Shown: positions 1 to 7,388, numbered from the stretch's first letter. The stretch is DNA of 39,599 nt from Pseudomonas persica (GCF_900291015.1 NZ_OLKL01000024.1:1-39599), one strand, 5' to 3'. Notes: a model not told the origin generated them from the letters alone. Translations and numbers: made by a program.

Positions 1-14
1 AATGCTGCGCAGTA

Positions 15-46
15 CCTGTGGGAGCGGGTTCACCCGCGAAGAGGCC
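15..46 (+). repeat. REP element (left duplicate)
   Basis: This is a P. putida-type REP with the core GTGGGAGCGGGTTCACCCGC followed by GAAGAGGCC. It can fold into an imperfect hairpin. It lies in the left copy of the tandem duplication. Confidence 0.85.
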
Positions 47-54
47 AGACCTGC

Positions 55-135
55 TTACGCAGATGCTTGTCGGCCGATCATGGCCAGCGCCTTTTCGGCA
101 ATCTCCCGGGTCAACTCGCCTGCCGGCATATGCCT
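55..135 (-). pseudogene. Duplicated C-terminal fragment of nitronate monooxygenase
   Basis: This fragment carries the last 26 codons and stop of the adjacent minus-strand nitronate monooxygenase gene and comes from the tandem duplication. Relative to the intact gene, two adjacent valine codons (GTG GTC) read ATG ATC here, so the fragment would end AMIGRQASA instead of AVVGRQASA. It has no start or upstream coding sequence and should not be expressed as protein. Confidence 0.8.
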
Positions 136-173
136 CCCACAGGGGCGCCACAATATTCGAATGCTGCGCAGTA

Positions 174-205
174 CCTGTGGGAGCGGGTTCACCCGCGAAG
201 AGGCC
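174..205 (+). repeat. REP element (right duplicate)
   Basis: This is the second copy of the REP, identical to the one at 15-46. It lies just downstream of the stop codon of the nitronate monooxygenase gene, the usual position for REPs at the 3' end of a transcription unit. Confidence 0.85.
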
Positions 206-213
206 AGACCTGC

Positions 214-1302
214 TTACGCAGATGCTTGTCGGCCGACCACGGCCAGCGCCTTTTCGGCAATCTCCCGGGTCAACTCGCCTGCCGGCATATGCCTGCCCAG
301 CCGCAACGCCTGCCCCGACCACAGGTTGCTGAAATCGCTATTACCCTGCGGATCGGTAATCGCCCGCAACGGCATCAACGCCCCACCGGCCAGCGGGAAG
401 CGCGGCGCCAGGTCGCTCATTGGCCCCAGCTCGCGCATGATGCGGTTGTTGATGCCACGCGCTGGCCGGCCGGTGAACAGGTTGGTCAGCGCCGTGTCGC
501 TGGCGGGCGCGCTGTCCAGGGCCTGGCGATGCGCTGGCGAGACCTTGGCCTCGGGGCAGAACAGGTAAGCCGTGCCGATCTGCACTGCCGAGGCACCCAA
601 GGCCAGTGCCGCCAACAGGCCGCGGTGGTCAGCAATGCCGCCGGCGGCAATCACCGGTACGCTGACCGCATCGGCCACCTGCGGCACCAGGGCGAAGGTG
701 CCGATCTGGCTGGTAATGTCGTCGCTGAGGAACATGCCGCGATGGCCGCCCGCTTCATAGCCCATGGCAATGATCGCATCACAGCCATGGCGCTGCAGCC
801 ACACGGCTTCCTCTACGGTGGTGGCGCTGGACAGCACCTTGGCACCGCTGGCCTTTACCCGTTGCAGCAGGTCGGCCTGGGGCAGGCCGAAGTGGAAACT
901 CACCACCTCCGGGCGCAGTTGCTCGACCAGCTGGCAGCTCTGTTCGTCGAAAGGCGCGCGGTTGGACACTGGCGTGGGGGCCGCGAAGTCGGCACCCATT
1001 TCGCTGTAATAGGGCTCGAGCGCCTGCTTCCAGCGTGCATCGCGCTCGGCATCGGGCGCTGGCGGCTGGTGGCAGAAGAAGTTCAGGTTCAATGGGCGGC
1101 CTGGGCAGCCGGCGCGGAAGGCGGCGATCTCGGCGCGCACCTGGTCGCCCGTGAGCATGGCGCAGGGCAGGGCGCCCAAACCGCCCGCCAGGCCCACGGC
1201 GATGGCCATGGCCGAGCCCGTCGCGCCGGCCATGGGGGCCTGGAGAATGGGCAACTCGATGCCCAGCAGGTCAAGGATGCGGGGGTCGGCCCAATGGCTC
1301 AT
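214..1302 (-). CDS. Nitronate monooxygenase family FMN enzyme (2-nitropropane dioxygenase-like)
   Basis: The 362-residue protein is of the FMN-dependent nitronate monooxygenase / 2-nitropropane dioxygenase TIM-barrel family, which oxidises alkyl nitronates to carbonyl compounds and nitrite in the cytoplasm. The N-terminal PILQAPMAGA segment (about residues 18-27) and the following GLAGGLGALP are the usual start of this fold. His137 in VVSFHFGLP matches the conserved active-site histidine, and GYEAGGHRG (near 183-191) with AAGGI and the later GAxAVQIGTAYL segment match the phosphate-binding part. Length is normal for the family. The gene appears to stand alone, with REPs at its 3' end and a 56-residue gene 44 bp upstream on the same strand. 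The true physiological substrate is not visible from sequence. Confidence 0.88.
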   Translation of the reverse strand: MSHWADPRILDLLGIELPILQAPMAGATGSAMAIAVGLAGGLGALPCAMLTGDQVRAEIAAFRAGCPGRPLNLNFFCHQPPAPDAERDARWKQALEPYYSEMGADFAAPTPVSNRAPFDEQSCQLVEQLRPEVVSFHFGLPQADLLQRVKASGAKVLSSATTVEEAVWLQRHGCDAIIAMGYEAGGHRGMFLSDDITSQIGTFALVPQVADAVSVPVIAAGGIADHRGLLAALALGASAVQIGTAYLFCPEAKVSPAHRQALDSAPASDTALTNLFTGRPARGINNRIMRELGPMSDLAPRFPLAGGALMPLRAITDPQGNSDFSNLWSGQALRLGRHMPAGELTREIAEKALAVVGRQASA

Positions 1303-1346
1303 GCGATTCTCCTTGCGCCGGCGAGCGGTACGGCGGGGGCAGGTGT

Positions 1347-1517
1347 TTACAAGGCTTTGCTGACCTGGATGTCGCTGATCTTCTCGGCGTCTTCGCCGTG
1401 GATCTTGCGCAGGGCTTGCAGGGCTTGTTCGAGGGAGGCATCGGGCATCAGCGCGAAATCCCAGCGGCGCTGGCCGTCGAGCTTGTATTTGATGACGTAT
1501 TTGGTGGTCTGGGTCAT
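1347..1517 (-). CDS. Conserved small protein of unknown function (56 aa)
   Basis: This short open frame encodes a charged, soluble-looking peptide beginning MTQTTKYVIKYKLDGQRRWD and ending ISDIQVSKAL. It has no signal peptide, membrane segment or Cys/His cluster. It reads like a small alpha/beta protein. It sits between the nitronate monooxygenase gene and the DUF1883 gene on the same strand, only 7 bp beyond the latter's stop, so the two small genes are probably co-transcribed. I do not recognise a function. Tight spacing and a plausible amino-acid composition are the support for it being real. Confidence 0.6.
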   Translation of the reverse strand: MTQTTKYVIKYKLDGQRRWDFALMPDASLEQALQALRKIHGEDAEKISDIQVSKAL

Positions 1518-1524
1518 GGTGGTC

Positions 1525-1827
1525 TTATCTGAGTTTCGACGACGAACGACGGACGATCTTGATCTTGTGGGTCAAGCTTGGCTTGCGGGTGACCGAGATC
1601 GGGCGGGTGGTCACGGTATCGATGGTGATGTTCCAGAAACCGGTGCTGGGCACGGTGATCTTTGCCGGGAACTTGTCGAAATGGCCGCCGTGGTAGGCAT
1701 GACGGCCGCCGTTCTTGAAGCTGCGGAAGTTGGCGTCGTTCATCAGGCGGATATTGCAGCGCTGGGAGCACTCGATGACGACGATGTCGTCCTCGTTCAG
1801 GTGCTCGCGCTGGTGTACGAATTTCAT
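1525..1827 (-). CDS. DUF1883 domain protein (100 aa)
   Basis: The protein begins MKFVHQREHLNEDDIVVIEC and contains NIRLMNDANFRSFKNGG, YHGGHFDKFPAKITVPSTG and FWNITIDT. This pattern matches DUF1883, small beta-rich proteins of unknown role. I chose the ATG ending at 1827 because a GGAG lies 6 nt upstream of it. A longer in-frame start at 1872 lacks this and adds residues unlike the family. The basic C-terminus (KIKIVRRSSSKLR) is a tail beyond the domain. It is probably the first gene of a two-gene unit with the 56-residue gene just downstream. Confidence 0.75.
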   Translation of the reverse strand: MKFVHQREHLNEDDIVVIECSQRCNIRLMNDANFRSFKNGGRHAYHGGHFDKFPAKITVPSTGFWNITIDTVTTRPISVTRKPSLTHKIKIVRRSSSKLR

Positions 1828-1987
1828 GTGATGCTCCGCAAGGATTGGTTCTGCAAAGGCAAACGATACCACGATGTCGGGTTACACTGCCGCGCTGTTC
1901 CGCCAGGCGTAGATAAATCTGCCAAAGCAGGGAGCAAAACGGCCTGGCTGTGGTCGAACCGGATTCTTGAAGGCAGAGGTGCTGCAA

Positions 1988-2347
1988 ATGAAGTGGATGG
2001 TGGCGGCGTTGGCGGTGACGCTGGGTGGCTGTGTGAGTGTTGCGGAACTGGAACAATCGCGTGAAACACTGGATGTGATTTCCGGCAAATCCCCGCGCGC
2101 ATATGCCGATTGCATCAAGCAGAAGCTGGCTGATACCCGCGACCCGCTGGTGGAAGAGCCGCGTGGCGATGGCCTGCGGCTGATCGTGCCGCAGAAGATC
2201 AGCTCGGGCGTGGGCCCGGCGGCGCTGGTGGATATCGACAAGCGTGGCAGCGGCAGCAGCATCAAGCTGCACGAGCGGCTGAACAACTTCCCGCTGCGCC
2301 TGGGCGACGTGCGCACCGCAGCCACCCAATGCATCTCCGGGAGTTGA
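1988..2347 (+). CDS. Small lipoprotein of unknown function (119 aa)
   Basis: The start at 1988 is preceded by AGAGGTG and opens a type II signal peptide, MKWMVAALAVTLGGC, with a lipobox LGGC (Cys15), so the mature protein should be lipid-anchored. The rest is soluble and includes AYADCIKQKLADTR and a C-terminal segment with a second cysteine (AATQCISGS) that may form a disulphide with the first internal cysteine. No enzymatic motif is visible. It reads toward the tsd genes but is separated from them by a palindromic promoter-like region, so it is probably its own unit. Confidence 0.75.
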   Translation: MKWMVAALAVTLGGCVSVAELEQSRETLDVISGKSPRAYADCIKQKLADTRDPLVEEPRGDGLRLIVPQKISSGVGPAALVDIDKRGSGSSIKLHERLNNFPLRLGDVRTAATQCISGS

Positions 2348-2372
2348 TCCAGGGCAACTGATCGCGCTCCTT

Positions 2373-2404
2373 TTGCTTATATGTTTTAGGCCTAAGCATA
2401 TAAC
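2373..2404 (+). promoter_or_regulatory. Nested palindrome and candidate promoter upstream of tsdBA
   Basis: An inner perfect 10-bp palindrome TTAGGCCTAA (2386-2395) is flanked almost symmetrically by TTATATG (2377-2383) and its exact complement CATATAA (2397-2403). A TATAAC at 2399-2404 is a good -10, and TTGCTT at 2373-2378 would be a -35 at a long 20-bp spacing. The palindrome then fills the spacer, an arrangement typical of MerR-family control; AT-rich inverted half-sites of this kind are also typical of ArsR-family repressors. The regulator is not in the window. Confidence 0.5.
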
Positions 2405-2424
2405 AATAGAAAAGGAGGTTCGTG

Positions 2425-3075
2425 ATGACTCCGTTGAGTCGCGTCGTGATCGGCAGTTTGCTGATTCTGGCCTGGCCCGCGGCGCATGCCGCCGATGGCC
2501 AGAAAGTCTTCACCCAGGGCGGGGCCAATCCCGCCGCCATGGCTTGCCTGGGTTGCCATGGCCCGGACGGCAAGGGCATAGCCGCTGCCGGCTTCCCGCG
2601 CCTGGCCGGGCTACCGGCCGCCTACCTCAGCAAGCAATTGCATGACTGGCGCAGTGGCAGCCGCAAACAGCCGGTGATGGAGCCGCTTGCCAAGGCCCTG
2701 ACCGAGGATGAGATCAAGGCGGTCAGCACCTACCTGGCCAGCCTGCCGGCAGACCCCGCAGGCGACCTGCGTCGCCAGCAGATTGCCGATGACCCCACCA
2801 CCCGCATGGCCCTGTACGGCGACTGGAACCGGCAGATTCCTGGTTGCGTGCAATGCCATGGCCCGGGCGGTGGCGGGGTTGGCGAACACTTCCCGCCCTT
2901 GGCCGGCCAGCCCGCCAGTTATCTGGTGGCGCAGCTCGATGCCTGGCGTGACGGCAACCGCAGCAATGACCCCAACCAGCTGATGGTCGGCGTGGCCAAG
3001 GCCATGACCGATGACGAGATCAAGGCCGTGGCCGAGTTCTTCGCCCGCCCCGCCAGCCAGGAGGTCATGCCATGA
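2425..3075 (+). CDS. tsdB: Diheme cytochrome c, probable TsdB electron partner (cytochrome c4-like)
   Basis: The 216-residue precursor has a Sec signal peptide ending near AHA (residue 22) and two haem c sites, CLGCH (Cys41-His45) and CVQCH (Cys141-His145), each followed by a similar class I cytochrome domain with PRLAGLPAAYLSKQL / PPLAGQPASYLVAQL repeats. This is the cytochrome c4 layout. Because it overlaps the next gene, a TsdA-like enzyme, by 4 bp, I infer it is TsdB, the periplasmic electron acceptor described for Pseudomonas TsdA. GGAGG sits 6 nt before the ATG at 2425. An in-frame GTG one codon upstream would be too close. A generic cytochrome c4 cannot be excluded. Confidence 0.78.
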   Translation: MTPLSRVVIGSLLILAWPAAHAADGQKVFTQGGANPAAMACLGCHGPDGKGIAAAGFPRLAGLPAAYLSKQLHDWRSGSRKQPVMEPLAKALTEDEIKAVSTYLASLPADPAGDLRRQQIADDPTTRMALYGDWNRQIPGCVQCHGPGGGGVGEHFPPLAGQPASYLVAQLDAWRDGNRSNDPNQLMVGVAKAMTDDEIKAVAEFFARPASQEVMP

Positions 3076-3986
3076 AACCGATGATTCCAGCTCTGTTGTT
3101 GCTGGCCGTGGGCAGCGCCCAGGCCACCCAGATCGCCATGGAAGACCAGTCGCAGTTGAAAGTGCCTGGCGTGCAGGCTGCACCGCAGTTCGTGCCGCCA
3201 GCGGAAAGTGAGTTGCCTGACAATGCCTTTGGCAAGATGGTGCGCGAGGGCCATGCCCTGTTCGTCGACACCCGCAGGCTGATGCCCGAGGCCGTGGGCA
3301 ACGGCATGAACTGCAGCAACTGCCATCTTGACCAAGGGCGGCTGGCGCATTCCGCGCCGCTGTGGGGGGCGTACCCGATGTACCCCGCGTACCGCAAGAA
3401 AAACGACAAGGTCAACACCTACGCCGAGCGTATCCAGGGCTGCTTCCAGTTCAGCATGAACGGCAAGCCGCCTGCGGCCGATAGCCCGCAGATGACGGCG
3501 CTGGCGGTGTATTCGTACTGGCTGTCGACCAAGGCCCCTACCGGTGTGGAGATTGCCGGGCGTGGTTACCCGGAGGTGCCGCAGCCCAAGGGCGGGTACG
3601 ACTTCAAGCGCGGCCAGCAGGTTTATCGCGAGCAGTGTGCGATTTGCCACGGCGACAACGGTGAAGGGCAGAAGGTGGCGAGCGAGTATGTGATGCCGCC
3701 GCTGTGGGGCAAGGACGCCTACAACTGGGGCGCCGGCATGCACCGCATCAACACCGCGGCGTCGTTCATCAAGTACAACATGCCGCTGGGCAAGCCGGGC
3801 AGCCTCAGTGACCAGCAGGCCTGGGACGTGGCGGCCTGGATCAACCGCCATGAGCGGCCGCAGGATCCGCGGCTGGTGGAAGGCTCCATCGAGAAGACGC
3901 GGGTGAAGTTCCATGCCAATGACGGGGTGAACCTGTATGGGCAGAAGGTCGATGGCGTGCTGATCGGGCAGGGGACCGGTAGCTGA
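3072..3986 (+). CDS. tsdA: Diheme thiosulfate dehydrogenase / tetrathionate reductase TsdA
   Basis: The 304-residue protein has a signal peptide (cleavage near AQA, residue 18) and two haem c motifs, CSNCH (Cys81-His85) and CAICH (Cys189-His193). Between them is RIQGCFQFSMNG with Cys124, which matches the segment carrying the unusual axial cysteine ligand of the active-site haem in TsdA enzymes. That feature separates TsdA from ordinary diheme cytochromes. TsdA joins two thiosulfate molecules to tetrathionate, or runs in reverse, in the periplasm. The start overlaps the tsdB stop (ATGA) and has AGGAGG upstream, so the pair is translationally coupled. Direction of the reaction in this host is not visible. 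Confidence 0.8.
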   Translation: MKPMIPALLLLAVGSAQATQIAMEDQSQLKVPGVQAAPQFVPPAESELPDNAFGKMVREGHALFVDTRRLMPEAVGNGMNCSNCHLDQGRLAHSAPLWGAYPMYPAYRKKNDKVNTYAERIQGCFQFSMNGKPPAADSPQMTALAVYSYWLSTKAPTGVEIAGRGYPEVPQPKGGYDFKRGQQVYREQCAICHGDNGEGQKVASEYVMPPLWGKDAYNWGAGMHRINTAASFIKYNMPLGKPGSLSDQQAWDVAAWINRHERPQDPRLVEGSIEKTRVKFHANDGVNLYGQKVDGVLIGQGTGS

Positions 3987-3999
3987 TGTATTGCCTGTG

Positions 4000-4096
4000 C
4001 CGGCCTCTTCGCGGGTAAACCCGCTCCCACAAGGATCACCACAGGCTATGAATGCTGTGCAGTACCTGTGGGAGCGGGTTTACCCGCGAAGAGGCC
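4000..4096. repeat. Inverted REP pair between tsdA and galU
   Basis: Two REP elements face each other: CCGGCCTCTTCGCGGGTAAA.. ending about 4032 and its reverse form at about 4065-4096. The roughly 30-bp linker ends with GTGCAGTACCTGTGGGAGC, the same flank found at several other REPs in this window. The pair lies beyond the tsdA stop and may help end or stabilise its transcript. Confidence 0.88.
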
Positions 4097-4116
4097 AGTA
4101 CAGGCAACCTTGATTT

Positions 4117-4134
4117 CTGTCATCCAACTGTCAT
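4117..4134 (+). promoter_or_regulatory. Candidate Pho box (PhoB site) upstream of galU
   Basis: CTGTCATCCAACTGTCAT is two exact CTGTCAT repeats separated by 4 bp, the classic PhoB-binding architecture. An AT-rich AATATT (about 4146-4151) lies 11 bp after the box, where the -10 of a PhoB promoter normally sits. The second repeat also forms a palindrome with downstream ATGACAG (4128-4143). A transcript starting here would have a leader of about 130 nt before galU. Confidence 0.6.
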
Positions 4135-4218
4135 TGATGACAGCAATATTTACGATCCCCCGGAACTATCTACACTGGGTTATCTCTATCATGGCATCGG
4201 TCAGCACGGGCGGGGGCA

Positions 4219-4247
4219 TTGTAAGGTGACTGCCGCCTGATTAGACT
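4219..4247 (+). promoter_or_regulatory. Candidate housekeeping promoter of galU
   Basis: TTGTAA (4219-4224) and TAGACT (4242-4247) are separated by exactly 17 bp and would start transcription about 35 bp upstream of galU. Each hexamer matches four of six consensus bases. This would supply basal expression alongside the upstream Pho box. Confidence 0.4.
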
Positions 4248-4287
4248 GCGCCGAATTCCACAGGCCTAGCCTTTTGTAAGGACGTAT

Positions 4288-5127
4288 ATGATCAAAAAAT
4301 GCTTGTTCCCGGCAGCCGGTTACGGCACCCGCTTCCTGCCCGCTACCAAAGCCATGCCCAAGGAAATGCTGCCGGTGGTCAACAAGCCACTGATCCAGTA
4401 TGGCGTTGAAGAGGCACTGGATGCCGGTCTGAGCGAGATCTCCATCGTCACCGGGCGCGGCAAGCGTGCTCTGGAAGACCACTTCGACATCAGCTACGAG
4501 CTGGAAAACCAGATCAAGGGCACCGACAAGGAAAAATACCTGGTTGGTATCCGTCGCCTGCTCGACGAGTGCTCGTTCTCCTACACCCGTCAGACCGAAA
4601 TGAAAGGCCTGGGCCACGCCATCCTCACCGGCCGCCCGCTGATCGGTGACGAGCCGTTCGCCGTGGTGCTGGCGGACGACCTGTGCGTGAACCCGGAAGG
4701 TGACGGCGTACTGACCCAGATGGTCAAGCTGTACAACCAGTTCCGTTGCTCGATCGTCGCCATCCAGGAAGTCGATCCGCAGGAAACCAACAAGTACGGT
4801 GTGATCGCCGGTGACATGATCCGTGACGACATTTTCCGCGTCACCAACATGGTCGAGAAGCCAAAGCCGGAAGACGCCCCGTCGAACCTGGCGATCATCG
4901 GTCGCTACATCCTGACCCCGGACATCTTCGACATCATCGCCAACACCGAGCCGGGCAAAGGTGGCGAGATCCAGATCACCGACGCGCTGATGCAACAGGC
5001 GCAGAACGGCTGCGTGATCGCCTACAAGTTCAAAGGCAAGCGTTTCGACTGCGGTGGCGCCGAAGGCTACATCGACGCGACCAACTTCTGCTTCGAGAAC
5101 TACTACAAGACTGGCAAGGCTTACTGA
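4288..5127 (+). CDS. galU: UTP--glucose-1-phosphate uridylyltransferase
   Basis: This cytoplasmic enzyme makes UDP-glucose from UTP and glucose-1-phosphate for lipopolysaccharide, exopolysaccharide and glycolipid synthesis. The 279-residue protein opens with the nucleotidyltransferase signature FPAAGYGTRFLPATKAMPKE (about residues 7-26), followed by NKPLIQYGVEEA. It also contains VVLADDL with the metal-binding aspartates, the NMVEKP sugar-phosphate loop, and GKGGEIQITDAL, all standard for bacterial GalU. AAGGA precedes the ATG by 7 nt. The gene is monocistronic, with a strong terminator directly after it. Confidence 0.96.
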   Translation: MIKKCLFPAAGYGTRFLPATKAMPKEMLPVVNKPLIQYGVEEALDAGLSEISIVTGRGKRALEDHFDISYELENQIKGTDKEKYLVGIRRLLDECSFSYTRQTEMKGLGHAILTGRPLIGDEPFAVVLADDLCVNPEGDGVLTQMVKLYNQFRCSIVAIQEVDPQETNKYGVIAGDMIRDDIFRVTNMVEKPKPEDAPSNLAIIGRYILTPDIFDIIANTEPGKGGEIQITDALMQQAQNGCVIAYKFKGKRFDCGGAEGYIDATNFCFENYYKTGKAY

Positions 5128-5144
5128 TAAGCCCTGCTGGCCTG

Positions 5145-5171
5145 AAAGCCACCCTTCGGGGTGGCTTTTTT
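5145..5171 (+). terminator. Rho-independent terminator of galU
   Basis: A perfect 10-bp stem AAAGCCACCC / GGGTGGCTTT encloses a stable TTCG tetraloop and runs into six T residues. Confidence 0.92.
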
Positions 5172-5224
5172 GTTTGCGGCGGCCAACGGCGTTATGCTGG
5201 GTGCCTGCCTAGGAGAGTGAATAC

Positions 5225-6580
5225 ATGGCCTACGATTTTGATCTGTTCGTGATTGGCGCCGGGTCCGGCGGTGTGCGCGCGGCGCGGTTTGCCGCCGGCT
5301 TCGGCGCAAAGGTGGCAGTGGCCGAGAGCCGCTACCTGGGCGGTACCTGCGTCAACGTGGGCTGCGTGCCGAAAAAACTGCTGGTGTACGGCGCGCACGT
5401 TGCCGACGAACTGGAGCAGGCTGCTGGTTTCGGCTGGACCCTGGAAGAAGGGCATTTCGACTGGGGCACCCTGATTGCCAACAAGAACCGGGAAATCGAA
5501 CGCCTCAACGGCATCTACCGCAACCTGCTGGTCAACAGCGGCGTTACCCTGTTGCAGGGCCATGCGCGCCTGACCGGGGCCAATGAAGTGGAAGTGGAAG
5601 GCCAGCGTTACACCGCCGAGCACATCCTCATCGCCACCGGTGGCTGGCCGCAGGTGCCGGACATTCCGGGCAAGGAACTGGCCATCACCTCCAACGAAGC
5701 CTTCTACCTCAAGGACCTGCCACGCCGGGTGCTGGTGGTGGGCGGTGGCTACATCGCCGTCGAGTTTGCCGGTATCTTCCAGGGCCTGGGGGCGGCTACA
5801 ACGCTGCTGTACCGTGGCGACATGTTCCTGCGCGGCTTCGACGGTTCGGTACGCACGCACCTGAAGGAAGAACTGGGAAAGCGCGGCCTCGACCTGCAGT
5901 TCAATGCCGACATCCAGCGCATCGACAAGCTCGAGGACGGCAGCCTCAAGGCCACCCTCAAGGATGGCCGCGAGTTGCTCACCGATTGCGTGTTTTATGC
6001 CACCGGCCGGCGCCCGATGCTGGACAACCTGGGCCTGGAGAACACTGGCGTCGAGCTGGATGCACGCGGTTACATTCGCGTTGACCCGCAGTACCAGACC
6101 ACCGCGCCGTCGATCCTGGCCATTGGCGACGTGATTGGCCGCGTGCAACTGACCCCGGTGGCTCTGGCCGAGGGCATGGCCGTGGCGCGACGCCTGTTCA
6201 AGCCCGAGCAATACCGCCCGGTGGACTACCAGAACATCCCCACCGCAGTGTTCAGCCAGCCGCCCATCGGCACCGTGGGCCTGACCGAGGAGCAGGCGCT
6301 GGAGGCCGGGCACAAGGTGCAGGTGTTCGAAAGCCGCTTCCGCGCGATGAAATTGACCCTGACCGACATCCAGGAAAAGACCCTGATGAAGCTGGTGGTC
6401 GATGCCGAGACCGACAAGGTGCTGGGTTGCCACATGGTAGGCCCCGACGCTGGCGAGATCATTCAGGGCCTGGGCATTGCCCTGAAGGCCGGTGCGACCA
6501 AGCAGCAGTTCGACGAAACCATTGGCGTGCACCCGACGGCGGCCGAAGAGTTCGTGACCATGCGCACCATTACCCGCTGA
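5225..6580 (+). CDS. gor: Glutathione-disulfide reductase
   Basis: This cytoplasmic FAD enzyme reduces glutathione disulphide with NADPH and keeps the thiol pool reduced. The 451-residue protein has the FAD-binding [11 protein letters not shown] near the N-terminus and the redox-active pair Cys42/Cys47 in [13 protein letters not shown]. The NADPH Rossmann motif [13 protein letters not shown] is followed by LLYRGD, whose arginine fits NADPH use. The C-terminal GVHPTAAEE supplies the catalytic His436 from the partner subunit. Length matches bacterial Gor. AGGAGAG lies 6 nt ahead of the start. It reads between galU and the ahp genes, all linked to envelope or oxidative stress, and a REP hairpin follows it. 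Confidence 0.95.
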   Translation: MAYDFDLFVIGAGSGGVRAARFAAGFGAKVAVAESRYLGGTCVNVGCVPKKLLVYGAHVADELEQAAGFGWTLEEGHFDWGTLIANKNREIERLNGIYRNLLVNSGVTLLQGHARLTGANEVEVEGQRYTAEHILIATGGWPQVPDIPGKELAITSNEAFYLKDLPRRVLVVGGGYIAVEFAGIFQGLGAATTLLYRGDMFLRGFDGSVRTHLKEELGKRGLDLQFNADIQRIDKLEDGSLKATLKDGRELLTDCVFYATGRRPMLDNLGLENTGVELDARGYIRVDPQYQTTAPSILAIGDVIGRVQLTPVALAEGMAVARRLFKPEQYRPVDYQNIPTAVFSQPPIGTVGLTEEQALEAGHKVQVFESRFRAMKLTLTDIQEKTLMKLVVDAETDKVLGCHMVGPDAGEIIQGLGIALKAGATKQQFDETIGVHPTAAEEFVTMRTITR

Positions 6581-6589
6581 GCACGTTTC

Positions 6590-6639
6590 TTGTGGGAGCG
6601 GCCTTGTGTCGCGAAAGGGCCGCAAGGCCGCTCCCACAA
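6590..6639. repeat. REP-type hairpin after gor
   Basis: A perfect 17-bp inverted repeat (6590-6606 and 6623-6639, beginning TTGTGGGAGCGGCCTTG) encloses a 16-nt loop containing TCGCGAAAGGGCC. The stem differs from the other REPs of the window by having CCTTG instead of GTTCA or CTTTA. It lies 9 bp after the gor stop and could terminate or protect the gor transcript. Confidence 0.8.
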
Positions 6640-6715
6640 AAAGCTGCTCCTACAAAAGCCACACACCTCGCAATCCTTTGCTCAGCCCATTCCCTTCTAT
6701 TAATAAACTCCGGTT

Positions 6716-6752
6716 ATAGCCAAAACCAATCAAAAGCATGAGCTTTGCCAAT
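6716..6752 (+). promoter_or_regulatory. Candidate OxyR site upstream of ahpC
   Basis: Four tetranucleotides in exact 11-bp phase, ATAG-N7-CAAT-N7-ATGA-N7-CAAT, resemble the OxyR pattern ATAG-N7-CTAT-N7-ATAG-N7-CTAT. The first is perfect, the second and fourth match three of four bases and the third two of four. The site is 73 bp upstream of ahpC, a classic OxyR target. Confidence 0.4.
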
Positions 6753-6824
6753 GAGCCTTTATCGGGACCAGCGGTTAGGATTCTCTCCATCAACTGATTC
6801 CAACCCCATGAAGGAGCGTCTCTC

Positions 6825-7388
6825 ATGCCAATCATCAACAGCCAGGTCAAACCGTTCAACGCCACCGCCTACCACAAGGGCGAGTTCGTCCAGGTCAGCG
6901 AAGCCGACCTGAAAGGCAAGTGGTCTGTCGTGTTCTTCTACCCGGCCGACTTCACCTTCGTCTGCCCGACCGAGCTGGGTGACCTTGCTGACAACTACGC
7001 CGAGTTCCAGAAGCTGGGCGTGGAAATCTACGGCGTGTCCACCGACACCCACTTCACCCACAAAGCCTGGCACGACACTTCGGACACCATCGGCAAGATC
7101 CAGTACCCGCTGATCGGTGACCCGACCCACGTCATCTCGCGCAACTTCGACGTGCTGATCGAAGAAGCCGGCCTGGCCGATCGCGGTACTTTCGTGATCA
7201 ACCCGGAAGGCCAGATCAAGATCGTCGAACTGAACGACGGTGGTGTAGGCCGCGATGCTGCCGAACTGCTGCGCAAAGTGAAGGCTGCCCAGTACGTGGC
7301 CGCTCACCCAGGCGAAGTTTGCCCGGCCAAGTGGAAAGAAGGCGAAGCTACCCTCGCCCCATCCCTGGATCTGGTCGGCAAGATCTAA
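6825..7388 (+). CDS. ahpC: Alkyl hydroperoxide reductase peroxiredoxin subunit
   Basis: This 2-Cys peroxiredoxin reduces hydrogen peroxide, organic hydroperoxides and peroxynitrite in the cytoplasm and is recycled by AhpF. The 187-residue protein has the peroxidatic Cys47 in FTFVCPTEL and the resolving Cys166 in GEVCPAKW, with the typical [13 protein letters not shown] segment. Length is exactly that of Gram-negative AhpC. AAGGAGCG lies 8 nt before the start. A strong hairpin separates it from ahpF, an arrangement that would make the abundant peroxiredoxin more highly expressed than the reductase. Confidence 0.96.
   Translation: MPIINSQVKPFNATAYHKGEFVQVSEADLKGKWSVVFFYPADFTFVCPTELGDLADNYAEFQKLGVEIYGVSTDTHFTHKAWHDTSDTIGKIQYPLIGDPTHVISRNFDVLIEEAGLADRGTFVINPEGQIKIVELNDGGVGRDAAELLRKVKAAQYVAAHPGEVCPAKWKEGEATLAPSLDLVGKI

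Larger units (their letters stand above)
1..294. repeat. Tandem duplication, two 135-bp copies with 159-bp period
   Basis: Positions 1-135 and 160-294 are the same sequence with only two mismatches (78 versus 237 and 81 versus 240). Each copy holds one REP element followed by the last codons of the nitronate monooxygenase gene, which runs on the minus strand. The 24 bp between the copies (136-159) includes a further REP-like scrap ending in CTCCCACAGG (about 134-143). The left copy begins at the window edge, so the duplication may extend further left. Confidence 0.9.

Noticed and set aside
1..294. CRISPR-like array at the left edge
   Set aside because: The repeats are REPs plus a coding fragment with a 159-bp period, only two copies and no unique spacers.
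67..2064. Very long plus-strand open frame of 665 codons across the nitronate monooxygenase and DUF1883 genes
   Set aside because: It is antisense to genes with clear family motifs. Its own translation is rich in His, Gln, Ala and Gly and shows no domain. Such frames are expected in GC-rich DNA.
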